DNA of 64,000 bases from CAYRFE01 sp964423645 [NCBI: uncultured bacterium] (GTDB lineage: Bacteria > Macinerneyibacteriota > Macinerneyibacteria > Macinerneyibacteriales): positions 1-64,000 of the forward strand of contig CAYRFE010000005.1 of NCBI GenBank assembly GCA_964423645.1, given 5' to 3'. The notes below the pieces were generated by a model that was not told the DNA's origin, ran no database searches, and saw only the letters and a list, made by a program, of their open reading frames with translations. The position numbers and the translations under genes were made by a program. Below are positions 25,482 to 34,898 of this stretch, one piece after another (positions within the stretch are counted from its first letter, which is position 1; each line of letters opens with the position of its first letter).

Positions 25482-26713
25482 CTTCTCTTCACCATCAAAA
25501 GCGTCATATCATCAGCCTGCTCTCCGTGTGCAAACTCAAGGGCTTTGTCCATAATATTTTGACCTCGTTCCTCAAGTGAAAGTTTTTTACTCGAGAAATC
25601 TTTCACAAGACGTTCAGGCCCGTAAAGATCATCTTTTTCATCCATACACTCAACGATACCGTCTGTGTATAATACCAGAACTTCGTCCTTTTCTATAGTT
25701 AACGAATACTTTGAGAATGTGTAATTAGGGAATATACCGAATATTATATCATTACTTTCATATTGGACATATGTTCCGTCCGGTTTGACGATCGTCGGAA
25801 AATGATGACCTCCGTTTACAAATTCAAATATATTTGTTCGAATATCAAGAATACCGATCACCATCGTCACAAAGCGACGAGTTTCCGTATCGGCATGCAC
25901 CGCATTATTCACCATTTGTGCACAGTCAAGCAAATCTCCTTTGAACTTAAAAGCAGAATGAATATACGCTCTCACCATACTCATCACGAGTGATGCCGGG
26001 GCACCCTTCCCGCTTACATCGGCAATTACCAACACGAATCGATGCTCATCGATCGGAAGGACGTCATAATAATCACCGCCGACATCTTTTGACGATTTAT
26101 ATAATGCACTATACGTAAACCCCGGAATATTAATATCTTTTTTGGGTAATAACCTCCGTTGAATATCCCCTGCAACACGCAAATCACTTGTGACGCGTTC
26201 GTTTTCGATCGACTCTTGATACCACATCGCATTTTTCAAAGTCAACGACGCAAGATCAGCAAACACTAAAAGAAGTTTTAAATCCTGTCGATTAAAAAAC
26301 CCTTTCCGTTTGTTCAGTACTTCGATCAAACCTACTGCTTCGCCGTTAATAAAAACCGGCGTACCTATAATGGTTCGAGTAACAAAACTCGTCTTATTAT
26401 CAACACCTTTAAAAAAACGTTTATCATTCTGAGCATCGCGTACCAGAAGCGGTTTCTTTTTTTGGATGATCCAGCCCGCAATGCCGTGTGTGGCAGGAAA
26501 TCTGATCTCCTTGGCAAGTGCGCCTGCGTCTCCCGTTGCAACTTCAAAATAGAGTTCATTTTTTTCTTTATCCAAAAATATTAATGAACTTGCCTCCGCA
26601 TCAAAAATAACTTTCGCCTGTTCAATAATACTTCGCTTTATACTTTCAAAGTCCAGAGATCCGTTGAGTTCTTTCACGACACCAAGTAATTGCTCATATA
26701 CCTGTTTCCGCAT
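25478..26713 (-). CDS. GAF-PP2C (SpoIIE/RsbU-like) serine phosphatase
   Basis: 411 residues. Residues about 15-165 form a GAF sensor (DAEASSLIFLDKEKNELYF, ATHGIAGWIIQKKKPLLVRDA). Residues about 190-405 are a PP2C phosphatase with metal-binding Asp in VGGDYYDVLPI, VLVIADVSGKGAPASLVM, LYTDGIVECMD and the final EQADDMTLLMVKR. It should dephosphorylate the STAS antagonist when the GAF domain senses its ligand. I start at 26713 (MRKQVYEQ) because GGAGGA lies just upstream; this overlaps the preceding gene by 20 bases. Confidence 0.9.
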   Translation of the reverse strand: MRKQVYEQLLGVVKELNGSLDFESIKRSIIEQAKVIFDAEASSLIFLDKEKNELYFEVATGDAGALAKEIRFPATHGIAGWIIQKKKPLLVRDAQNDKRFFKGVDNKTSFVTRTIIGTPVFINGEAVGLIEVLNKRKGFFNRQDLKLLLVFADLASLTLKNAMWYQESIENERVTSDLRVAGDIQRRLLPKKDINIPGFTYSALYKSSKDVGGDYYDVLPIDEHRFVLVIADVSGKGAPASLVMSMVRAYIHSAFKFKGDLLDCAQMVNNAVHADTETRRFVTMVIGILDIRTNIFEFVNGGHHFPTIVKPDGTYVQYESNDIIFGIFPNYTFSKYSLTIEKDEVLVLYTDGIVECMDEKDDLYGPERLVKDFSSKKLSLEERGQNIMDKALEFAHGEQADDMTLLMVKRS

Positions 26714-28853
26714 AAGGTTTGTCCTCCTCCGTGTAGAGTTCCGCCAACAAGGCAATGTTCTTTTCCAGGTGCTGCTTTTTCACAAAAAGCTCGGATACAA
26801 TCTTTTCCTCTTTCAGTAGTATAGCACGATTTGCTTTCAAAAGAAAATCATAATCTAATAATAAATTCCTTTTTTCATGGATTTTTTTCTCAAGTTCTTT
26901 CAGATCTTCTTGTAATCGTTGATTTCGGATTTTGATACTCCAGATATCATAGACCGGCACAAAAAAATCATTCCCCTCGCATTGGATCTTCAAGCTTTTC
27001 TTTGCGGTATCATTATCAATCGAGAAACGAACATCATCAATATTGAGTAATGCGAAAAGATAATCTTTGTTCGCAGTAATCATATCTCTGACACTGGTGT
27101 CTTTCGTCTTTAAAAATACCGCGGTAACGAAGTCGGCGGAAAAACCTAAAACACTTTTGGCGTACATATAAGAATCCGCAAACGCAATAAGAAACTGTTG
27201 CGACTGCAACTCATCATCAAATTGATAATCCGCTCTAAATACGGGTCGTTCTTTGTCAAGATCATCGCTGTAATCACTCAATGCCGCAATCATACCGCAT
27301 ACCTGGCGATAAAAATATCTGGCAACCTTGAATACATGGGGATCTTCTTCAAAATTGGTACGAAAAAGATACGGATAAACATATTTTTCAGTATAATCAA
27401 GTAATTCGGACAGTGCATCGACATACCCCAATAAATTCACTTCGGCACTGGTTTTTTGTTGGACTTGAATACATTTTTGTAGTCGTGACATGATACTCTT
27501 TTCAACAAAAAAATCAACGCGCGTCTCAAGCGAATCAAGCGTTTCCATATCAATCCGTAAAAACAAATGTTTCCATTGTCTGATGAACTCACTCATTAAT
27601 TTTATTTTTTCATGATATAACAACAATTGATGTGAATCGAGAATGGTCTTAAAAACCGAATTGAGACGTGAAAACCTGCTTGTATCAGAAAGCGATACCT
27701 TCTCGCGCCCTCTTTGAGTAATAATCAGTTGGCGGGTAATCGGCATGGGTATATCGGATAACCGGTGAAGCATCGCCAATGTATCTATGACAGATGTATA
27801 CTCATCTCGAGAACAAATAAGAAGCGAGATCATATTATTTAATACAAACGGAATTGAGAATACTGTACAGTGTGTATCAAACCACCACTGTTGATTTCTA
27901 TTGATTTTTTTATTCGCAATAAACGCATGTTCAGGTACGCGAATTTTGAATGCAGGTACGAATTGTTGCTGTAATATATTTTCTGCCGTCCTTACTGAGG
28001 AAATAAAACACCATGTCTCTTCATGATTTTTCACACAATTTTTAAACGCCGACACTCCGGCATCAATAAAATAACATTCTACCAAATGTGCTTCAGTGGC
28101 ATGTCCGCATTGCTTACAGATTACCGTCGATGCTTCATGTTCAATTTCTTCTTCATATGAACCATTAATACGCAAATCAGATATAAAATGATCGTTTTGT
28201 CCTCTATATCGCTGAATATCTTCATTTCCAAGAACATGAGTTCCATAATAAGGAAAGAATTTCTTAAAAGCCGTTGCATGCGATATCCCTTCGGCGGCTA
28301 TAATAGGTATAGCTTTACCGGTAATAGGCATTATTGCGAATTTCCCCGATAATGAATCATGTTGTTTTACGCCAATCACTGCAAGGTCGATAAGATCATC
28401 AAGATTATTTAAATGAAGAAATATGGGCTCTGCTTGCCCTGCGACAGAAAAACGGATCACATGATTACTTTTTTTTTCAACAATACGTATTGTTTCAAAT
28501 GTCTGTAAATATCTCCCGCAATGAGGGCAATACATTCTTTTTATCGTACCGAACTTAATAACATCCGATGACAAATGTGCTTCTGCTATTTGATGCAAAA
28601 AATCAGAAATACGGTTCTTTACCGTATCATCGAGCACATGCTCGAATGAACTGAAAACATTTTTTGCACTGTCGACACTGACCGAGTTACAAAAGAGTGC
28701 AGGTAATAATGTTTTCCGGTTTTGGACAGATAAAATATTTCGCAATATCTCGGCATAGTAGCATACAATTGCCTGATGCGGATATATAACCGGATCTTGT
28801 TGCGGCATATAAAATATCAGATCACGAGAGTAAAGAGGTTCAGACTGTGTCAT
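26694..28853 (-). CDS. Large protein of unknown function with two CxxC pairs and a coiled coil
   Basis: 719 residues, no family that I recognise with confidence. Two zinc-type pairs stand far apart, MYCPHCGRYL near residue 110 and VICKQCGHATEAH near 230. The N-terminal half could resemble CpXC-type proteins, but the fit is weak. The C-terminal ~70 residues form a strong coiled coil (LQEDLKELEKKIHEKRNLL). No signal peptide or membrane segment. The start at 28853 has AGAGGTG eight bases upstream and overlaps the AMMECR1 gene by 14 bases; its end overlaps the phosphatase start. Such coupling suggests a role as input or regulator of the partner switch. Confidence 0.6.
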   Translation of the reverse strand: MTQSEPLYSRDLIFYMPQQDPVIYPHQAIVCYYAEILRNILSVQNRKTLLPALFCNSVSVDSAKNVFSSFEHVLDDTVKNRISDFLHQIAEAHLSSDVIKFGTIKRMYCPHCGRYLQTFETIRIVEKKSNHVIRFSVAGQAEPIFLHLNNLDDLIDLAVIGVKQHDSLSGKFAIMPITGKAIPIIAAEGISHATAFKKFFPYYGTHVLGNEDIQRYRGQNDHFISDLRINGSYEEEIEHEASTVICKQCGHATEAHLVECYFIDAGVSAFKNCVKNHEETWCFISSVRTAENILQQQFVPAFKIRVPEHAFIANKKINRNQQWWFDTHCTVFSIPFVLNNMISLLICSRDEYTSVIDTLAMLHRLSDIPMPITRQLIITQRGREKVSLSDTSRFSRLNSVFKTILDSHQLLLYHEKIKLMSEFIRQWKHLFLRIDMETLDSLETRVDFFVEKSIMSRLQKCIQVQQKTSAEVNLLGYVDALSELLDYTEKYVYPYLFRTNFEEDPHVFKVARYFYRQVCGMIAALSDYSDDLDKERPVFRADYQFDDELQSQQFLIAFADSYMYAKSVLGFSADFVTAVFLKTKDTSVRDMITANKDYLFALLNIDDVRFSIDNDTAKKSLKIQCEGNDFFVPVYDIWSIKIRNQRLQEDLKELEKKIHEKRNLLLDYDFLLKANRAILLKEEKIVSELFVKKQHLEKNIALLAELYTEEDKPYAETGI

Positions 28854-29385
28854 CCCCGAACACCTCTGCTTCAAACCTCAAAATCTGCGTACCGGGATAC
28901 GTAAATGCATCTTCAGGCAAACCCGCTTTCATACAGGTATGCCGTAAAAATGTTTCTCTATCCCAATCATATTCAATTGCGACCTGAGGAAGCAATAAGC
29001 CTGACCTGAAAGATGAAATGATCATAAGCCCGTCACGACCGATTGTAATAGAATTAATATCATCGACAGGAATCATGCCTGATAGAACTGAAATTTCAAT
29101 AGTCACATCATTATACTCGTTGATCGTCAGCGGATAAAACCGAGGATCATGAAATGCCGCCTGCTCAGCCATTCGTATAATGGTCTCCCATAATGATTCT
29201 ATTGCTTGTACGTATCCGATACAACCTCGTAATTCATTATTAATTTTTAATGTTACAAATGCGCCTTTTTTCTCACGGAATAACTTGTCCTCGCATGGAT
29301 AAGAATTTTTCCTTCCGTATAAACGATCTTGAATTACTATTCGAGCAAGTTCAAGCAATGCTTTTTTTTGCTCATTCGTGAACAT
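28840..29385 (-). CDS. AMMECR1-domain protein
   Basis: 181 residues, the whole protein is one AMMECR1 domain. The hallmark LRGCIGYVQAIESLW is at about residues 52-66, followed by AAFHDPRFYPLTINEY and LLLPQVAIEYDWDRETFLRHTCMKAGL. The family is widespread; in bacteria it often accompanies MEMO and radical-SAM genes, but no MEMO gene is seen here. Biochemical function unknown. Start codon lies 14 bases inside the end of the preceding gene. Confidence 0.9.
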   Translation of the reverse strand: MFTNEQKKALLELARIVIQDRLYGRKNSYPCEDKLFREKKGAFVTLKINNELRGCIGYVQAIESLWETIIRMAEQAAFHDPRFYPLTINEYNDVTIEISVLSGMIPVDDINSITIGRDGLMIISSFRSGLLLPQVAIEYDWDRETFLRHTCMKAGLPEDAFTYPGTQILRFEAEVFGDDTV

Positions 29386-30364
29386 AACGTGTTTCTTTCT
29401 TTTTTAGCCGATTACTGAGAATAAAGACATACAATGAGAGAAAAAACGACACAACGACGACAGTATTCATGATCATTACGATCACAACGTATCTTGTACG
29501 ATGAAGATACATCTTGGAATGTTGATTTATAAATTTATCATCCCCGAAGCGACCTCTGTACTCACCATCCAGTGCGTACATATCGATACTGTTTTCAAGA
29601 TTACTGCCAATATAAATTCTGTTGTGTGCAAGCGATAACGTAATCGGATAAATATATCGTTTATTTGATTGATGGAGGAGTTCATTATCCGGCGAGTATT
29701 TGAAAAATCTCGAATAATAATAACTTCCGCCTTTTCGCTGTGCAGCGATCAAATACAATTCGTTATTAAATTCGTACCCTCGTAGTATTGAATAATCAGC
29801 AGGCATACCTTTGACTACGATTTCTTTATTATTTTTTACGGAAACGAGTTTGTTTTTCCCAAAAGGGGCATAATATAGCACATCATCTATCCAGATAATA
29901 CCCGATGGTTCGAACTCGAGAGAATAATCACGAAGTTTTTTACCGACAGGCGACAATAGGGATATTTTTTTTTGTTTCGAGTCTATAACGGCAAATACAC
30001 CGTTGTCATAATACACTGCTGACGCAGACGAAACAGGAAATGAATATTTATATCGGGCAAAATAATCATACGCCATTACCATATTCTCACGATGTGCATA
30101 TAAAAACAATACGGAAGATTGCGCAAAAACATCATTAAAATCTGTATTAAACACAAACTCACCCATAAATGCGCCTTTTTGCGAATACCGTAAGACACGG
30201 TTCCCTTCGATTATCCATAACGAATCACCGGATGTACCCACTGCCGTGATAGCCTCCGAACGAGCAACTTTTTCTTGTAGTAACAGACTTGATACACCGG
30301 ACGCGATAATAATGATGATTATAATGACTGCATAGACTGTAAGACGTCGTTTTTCAGTTCTCAT
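29372..30364 (-). CDS. Membrane-anchored beta-propeller-like protein, unknown
   Basis: About 330 residues. An N-terminal membrane segment (VYAVIIIIIIIASGVSSLLL), an extracytoplasmic body with repeated NHL/propeller-like strands (SLWIIEGNRVLRYSQKGAFMG, NRIYIGSNLENSIDMYALDGEYRG) and a second hydrophobic helix near the C-terminus (YVVIVMIMNTVVVVSFFLSL) followed by a basic tail. The layout suggests a double-anchored periplasmic sensor or scaffold. Function unknown. The start at 30364 overlaps the previous stop; an in-frame start at 30382 is possible. Confidence 0.55.
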   Translation of the reverse strand: MRTEKRRLTVYAVIIIIIIIASGVSSLLLQEKVARSEAITAVGTSGDSLWIIEGNRVLRYSQKGAFMGEFVFNTDFNDVFAQSSVLFLYAHRENMVMAYDYFARYKYSFPVSSASAVYYDNGVFAVIDSKQKKISLLSPVGKKLRDYSLEFEPSGIIWIDDVLYYAPFGKNKLVSVKNNKEIVVKGMPADYSILRGYEFNNELYLIAAQRKGGSYYYSRFFKYSPDNELLHQSNKRYIYPITLSLAHNRIYIGSNLENSIDMYALDGEYRGRFGDDKFINQHSKMYLHRTRYVVIVMIMNTVVVVSFFLSLYVFILSNRLKKKETRYVHE

Positions 30365-30692
30365 CTTCGACGCCGAATACATCCTTCAAGTAATCCCCGA
30401 GGTCTGCTTCACCGACTTCTTCTTTCGCACGTTTTTCAGTTTCTTCCGCAACTTTTGCTTTATCCTTTATTGTTTGAATAAAATCATTGTGTTGTGCTTT
30501 GACACGTTCATCAATAAGTGATTTATAGGCATCGACATCTCCATTAAAAACTAATTTCTTTTTTTTGGAACCGATAATTGCTCCATTATCAAAAATAAGT
30601 GTCACTATCGTTTTTGTGGTAGGCATAAATTCAGTCTGCACATGAATCGTTCTACCGCGAAAATCCACATCATTGTTTTTGCCTTGAATCAT
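30354..30692 (-). CDS. Small conserved-looking hypothetical protein
   Basis: 112 residues. An N-terminal beta-rich part (FRGRTIHVQTEFMPTTKTIV, LIFDNGAIIGSKKKKLVF) is followed by a charged helical tail (IQTIKDKAKVAEETEKRAKE). No catalytic motif, signal or membrane segment. Strong GGAGG ribosome site, so it is a real gene. I do not recognise its function; it lies between rimI and the propeller-like gene in the same transcript. Confidence 0.65.
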   Translation of the reverse strand: MIQGKNNDVDFRGRTIHVQTEFMPTTKTIVTLIFDNGAIIGSKKKKLVFNGDVDAYKSLIDERVKAQHNDFIQTIKDKAKVAEETEKRAKEEVGEADLGDYLKDVFGVEDEN

Positions 30693-30725
30693 ACTCGCCT
30701 CCGTTGCATAACCGCACTCATTATA

Positions 30726-31181
30726 TCATTGCTCGCTATCATGCGCAAGAGATACTTGCATGACCAACGCATCTTCACCATTATCCGAGTAATATTTTTG
30801 TCGCACACTTATAACACGAAAACCGAACATTTTATACAATTCTATCGCGGCTTTATTGCTCTCGCGCACTTCTAAAAAAGCAGATACCGTTTGACGTTTT
30901 TTCAGGTCGATGAAAATACTTTTCAACAATTCGATGCCAAACCCTTGACGTCGTACGTCAGGCGATACGGCAAAGTCGGTTATATGGGCTTCGTCACAGT
31001 ATTGCCATACGACGGCAAAACCTCTCAACACAGTATCATCAAAAACACCCCACACCGTTGAGTAGGACAAATCAAACTCTTGTGCAAGCATAGGGGCTGT
31101 CCAGGGCGTCGTGAATGATGCCTGCTCAATCGCTGTGATCGCTTCTAAATAATCACGATTGAGAATTTTTACGTTTCTCAT
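30726..31181 (-). CDS. rimI: RimI-like ribosomal-protein alanine N-acetyltransferase
   Basis: 151 residues, GNAT fold. The acetyl-CoA loop is SPDVRRQGFGIELLKSIF; the C-terminal strand has LEVRESNKAAIELYKMFGFRVISVR, typical of RimI (N-terminal acetylation of ribosomal protein S18). Position directly after tsaB is the common bacterial arrangement. The start at 31181 has GGAG seven bases upstream; it overlaps tsaB by 29 bases. Confidence 0.88.
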   Translation of the reverse strand: MRNVKILNRDYLEAITAIEQASFTTPWTAPMLAQEFDLSYSTVWGVFDDTVLRGFAVVWQYCDEAHITDFAVSPDVRRQGFGIELLKSIFIDLKKRQTVSAFLEVRESNKAAIELYKMFGFRVISVRQKYYSDNGEDALVMQVSLAHDSEQ

Positions 31182-31860
31182 ATTGTATCTCCGCATCAGA
31201 TAATCGCCCATAGAGCGGTTCTAATGAACGAACATCGATAAGCGTATTATTTTCACATTGAGACTTCGCAATCACACCCAGAGCATAGATATCTGGCAAG
31301 AATGGAATTACGATGTGATTACTGTCAGGAAACGCATCACATACACTCTGTGCAACAAGACTTCCGTCAGAGACAAAAATACGTGTTTCATCAGTTCCGT
31401 AATGACGAAAAACCGAAACACATGCATGAATGTCATATGACCCTGATTCATATTCTTCAATAAGCGTGTTGTCCTTTGTATGATACACTGCCGCATAAAC
31501 TTGATTTTTCCGTGCATCATGAATCGGTATATACCATTTCTTCGGAATCTTTGATGTGAAAACGGCAGTTGCCAAAGTATCGACTCCCGCAATGGGAATT
31601 GAATAAACATATGCGATCGTTTTGGCTGCGGTCATACCGATTCGTAACCCGGTAAATGATCCCGGACCTCTCGCGACAGCGATCAAGTCAATACATTTTA
31701 ATTCTACACCTGTCTCTTTGCACACGAGATCAATCATATAAAGGAGTTTTTCAGAATATGTTGCCTGCACATTAAATGATATCGACATAATGACATCGTT
31801 GTTGCGCATAATGCCCACAGCACCGGTAAAAAATGAAGTATCAATACACAAAATATTCAT
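31153..31860 (-). CDS. tsaB: tRNA threonylcarbamoyladenosine biosynthesis protein TsaB
   Basis: 235 residues, ASKHA-fold partner of TsaD in making t6A37 on ANN-decoding tRNAs. ILCIDTSFFTGAVGI opens the fold; the family signature ARGPGSFTGLRIGMTAAKTIAY is near residues 63-85. The tsaD gene is not in the window. Separated by 10 bases from tsaE and overlapping rimI. Confidence 0.92.
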   Translation of the reverse strand: MNILCIDTSFFTGAVGIMRNNDVIMSISFNVQATYSEKLLYMIDLVCKETGVELKCIDLIAVARGPGSFTGLRIGMTAAKTIAYVYSIPIAGVDTLATAVFTSKIPKKWYIPIHDARKNQVYAAVYHTKDNTLIEEYESGSYDIHACVSVFRHYGTDETRIFVSDGSLVAQSVCDAFPDSNHIVIPFLPDIYALGVIAKSQCENNTLIDVRSLEPLYGRLSDAEIQYEKRKNSQS

Positions 31861-31870
31861 ACAGAACCTT

Positions 31871-32278
31871 TCACGAAACCGTTATTTGACGGCTATTATT
31901 ATCACTTATTTCAATATTGACTCGAATGACGTTCTCAGGCAACAACTCTTCTATTTTTTCAGGCCATTCAATAAAGACTATTCCGCTGCCATTCACACAA
32001 TCGTCGTATCCGATATCGTATATCTCATCCGGATCGGTCAGACGATACAAGTCCATATGATAGACACGCCAATCAGACCATTCATAGATATTCATAAGAG
32101 TAAATGTAGGGGAACGAACACCTGTCACAAATCCCAACGCAGTACAAACAGCACGAACAAAAAAGGTCTTTCCCGCTCCAAGATCACCGTACAATGCAAT
32201 ACATGAATGCCTGTTTAACGTCTGTGCAAACCGTGCCGCATAATCGTGCATCGCTTGTTCATCAACGATCACTGACAT
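31871..32278 (-). CDS. tsaE: tRNA threonylcarbamoyladenosine ATPase TsaE
   Basis: About 135 residues. P-loop in ALYGDLGAGKTFFVRAV, then SPTFTLMNIYEW, VYHMDLYRLTD and FIEWPEKIEELLP, all standard for TsaE, the ATPase that resets the TsaB-TsaD complex in t6A synthesis. Start at 32278 (MSVIVDEQ) overlaps the previous stop by one base (TGATG), a coupling arrangement; an upstream ATG at 32290 is also in frame. Confidence 0.92.
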   Translation of the reverse strand: MSVIVDEQAMHDYAARFAQTLNRHSCIALYGDLGAGKTFFVRAVCTALGFVTGVRSPTFTLMNIYEWSDWRVYHMDLYRLTDPDEIYDIGYDDCVNGSGIVFIEWPEKIEELLPENVIRVNIEISDNNSRQITVS

Positions 32279-33759
32279 CAACGGGTCCATCGATTAAAAC
32301 CCTTATCTGTTTTAATATAGACTCCTTCGGGAGTTTTATAGAGCTGTAAAATTTTCAAGGATAATAATCCATCCGAAGTTCCGAATCTTTCAAATTTTGT
32401 TTTTAGTCGAGAAATCACATAAAAACCATTATCCGTGCCTGCATAAATAGTATTTTCATCGATAGTAAGTGCCTGTACTGTTCCTGAGGGTTGTGGCAAA
32501 GTGCGGATCGTAAAATCAACTAAATTGACCTCAACTATTCCCCCGCGACCTCCTATATAGGCATAATCGTTATCAATTATGACTGTTTTAAAATTTTCCA
32601 ACGACGTCTCAGATGGAGTAATATGCCGTATAATCGTCATATCAGGGCCGCAAATTCGTATACCGTCATGTTTTAGAAATACCACATAATTCTCACTAGC
32701 AGATAAATGTGTAATTCCCATAAAATCGGTGCCTTTAATCTGCGAAACCATATAATCTGATGTATTGATCACACTTAACCCCATAGGTGATATGGCATAT
32801 ACAAACCGGTGTGTTGCCTCGAGATTTACGACTTTGTTATCAAACAATCCTTGAGACATTGTTATATTTTTGAATCCTTCAAGCCCTTCGACAAAATATA
32901 CGCCATTGTTTTGAGTAGCGACGACTAAAGTGCTCCGAGATTGTGCGATGTCATTTATTGTTCCGCTTATACCGCGTATCACGACTTTCTTGGTCTCGTG
33001 TGTCGTAATACACCAAATATCCTTACCCGCAACGTATCGAGCCCCCTGAAAAGAGACAATGCCTGATACGGACTGTTCAAAAACAACGGAATTATTTCTT
33101 TTTAACTCCAGACTTGAGCTGTCAAAAAATATCGCTTCTCCGGATTCGGTAATACCGACTACCTCATTGCCTTGAAGTTCAACATGATCTTTAATCTGAA
33201 TATATTGAGATGTATCTGCATCAAAAATTGGCATTCGATACGGATTCTGTAGCGGTCTCCATTCGAGTATTCCGGGATATGACGTAACAACCGTTACATC
33301 TTTCATAGCAAATGATATACGATAGATCGGCCCTTCGGCAACTTTTATAAATGTATCCGTATCGGTGATCGCATACTGAATCGGATTTCCTTGCAACACT
33401 CCAAGTACCATCCATCTCTCTTGATTAATATCAAGATATACCTTTCCTCCTGCAACGGCAAGTAACATCGCATTCCTGGTATTATAAAATACCCCGCGGA
33501 TGTCTTTTCCATACAACAACGCTTCTTTGCTCAGTGATGTCAAAAATTCTTTTGAATTTCTATCAAAGACGACAAGCCCTTTTTCAGTCGCGCCGTACAC
33601 TCTTTCAACAGTAGCCGTCAAGGAGCGAATCGGAGAATAATTCATTTGAAAGACTGCGATAGTATCAATACCCGACCACACATTACCAGAACAGAAAATG
33701 AGCACAAAAAAAACTGCCATAAAAAATCTTTGGCCGGTACGATCAGGCTTTTTTTTCAT
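32278..33759 (-). CDS. Exported beta-propeller protein with regulator-propeller-type repeats
   Basis: 493 residues. Signal peptide or anchor near the N-terminus (RFFMAVFFVLIFCSGNVWS). The rest is repeated propeller blades such as STLVVATQNNGVYFVEGLEG and the closing FGTSDGLLSLKILQLYKTPEGVYIKTDKGFNRW, which match the pattern of two-component-regulator propeller repeats. No kinase or output domain follows. A periplasmic binding or scaffold role is plausible only. Start at 33759 has GGAG eight bases upstream; it lies 30 bases after prfB. Confidence 0.65.
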   Translation of the reverse strand: MKKKPDRTGQRFFMAVFFVLIFCSGNVWSGIDTIAVFQMNYSPIRSLTATVERVYGATEKGLVVFDRNSKEFLTSLSKEALLYGKDIRGVFYNTRNAMLLAVAGGKVYLDINQERWMVLGVLQGNPIQYAITDTDTFIKVAEGPIYRISFAMKDVTVVTSYPGILEWRPLQNPYRMPIFDADTSQYIQIKDHVELQGNEVVGITESGEAIFFDSSSLELKRNNSVVFEQSVSGIVSFQGARYVAGKDIWCITTHETKKVVIRGISGTINDIAQSRSTLVVATQNNGVYFVEGLEGFKNITMSQGLFDNKVVNLEATHRFVYAISPMGLSVINTSDYMVSQIKGTDFMGITHLSASENYVVFLKHDGIRICGPDMTIIRHITPSETSLENFKTVIIDNDYAYIGGRGGIVEVNLVDFTIRTLPQPSGTVQALTIDENTIYAGTDNGFYVISRLKTKFERFGTSDGLLSLKILQLYKTPEGVYIKTDKGFNRWTR

Positions 33760-33788
33760 ATAGTGGCTCCTCAATGGTACACACATCT

Positions 33789-34896
33789 CTATTTTTGTTT
33801 TGCCATGAAATCGAGATATCCGTTGATAAAATCATCGAGCTCTCCATCGAGAACCGGATCAATATTACCTGTCTCAACATCTGTTCGATGGTCCTTTATC
33901 ATTTTATATGGATGTAATACATACGAACGGATTTGACTTCCCCACGAAATATCTTTCTTTGAACCTTCAAGTTTTGTGCGTTCATCATCACGTTTTTGAA
34001 CTTCAAGTTGGAATAGACGTGCACGAAGCATTTTCATCGCCTGATCTTTGTTTTGAGTTTGCGATCGCTCATTTTGACATTGAACCACAACATTTGTAGG
34101 GATGTGGGTAATCCGCACTGCCGAATCGGTCCTATTCACATGTTGCCCGCCGGCACCCGACGCACGATATGTGTCGATCCGGAGATCTTTTTCTGATATT
34201 TCGATCTCAATATCATCCTCTACTTCGGGATATACGTAAACCGATGTAAACGAAGTATGCCGACGTTTATTCGAATCGAACGGGCTTATTCTGACCAAAC
34301 GATGAACACCCATCTCAGATTTAAGGTAACCATACGCATAATCTCCTTTGAAATGAATAGTAGCACTTTTTACGCCGGCTTCATCACCATCCTGGTAATC
34401 AATAAAACTGACGCCATATCCGCGCTTTTCACCCCACATTTGATACATTCTCACAAGCATGGATGCCCAATCCTGCGACTCAGTGCCCCCGGCACCGGGA
34501 TGTATCTCAAGATATGCCCCATTAATATCATTCTCGTCATTCAAAAGACTTTTCAATTCTGTTTCCTGAACATGTTTACGGAAAACTTTAATTGCATTTT
34601 CAAGATCCTTTTTCATTCCGTCATCATGTTCTTCTTCGAGCAATTCAACCATAAGTGCAATCTCGTCATAATCATTTACCATACGATGAAACATATTCCC
34701 ACGATCTTCGAGGATGCGTAATTCTTTTCCTAATTCTTTGCTCTTTTTCGGATTAGACCAAACCGATTCTTCAGTCATAAGAGCTTTTATTTCAGTGATA
34801 CGTAATATCGTATGTTCAACGTCAAAGATACTCCTTGAGGCGATTGACAACCTCTTTCAACTCAATCATTAAATTTTTAATTTCAAATAATTCCAC
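33789..34896 (-). CDS. prfB: Peptide chain release factor 2 with programmed +1 frameshift
   Basis: Terminates at UGA and UAA. Starts at GTG 34896 behind AAGGAGG; 24 codons (VELFEIKNLMIELKEVVNRLKEYL) are followed by in-frame TGA at 34824-34822. The site reads AAGGAG TAT CTT TGA C, the classical RF2 shift site with internal Shine-Dalgarno; slipping +1 on CTT continues as DVEHTILRITEIKAL for 344 more residues (368 total, the usual length). The recognition motif SPF (RISPFDSNKRRHTSF) and the catalytic GGQ (ASGAGGQHVNRTDSAV) are present. The frame begins within bases of the upstream TPR stop. Self-regulated by RF2 level through the shift. Confidence 0.96.
34821..34840 (-). promoter_or_regulatory. 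RF2 programmed frameshift site
   Basis: Minus strand CCTCAAGGAGTATCTTTGAC: an internal AGGAG three bases before the slippery CTT and the in-frame stop TGA followed by C, all as in the known prfB frameshift cassette. Confidence 0.95.
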
Positions 34897-34898
34897 GC

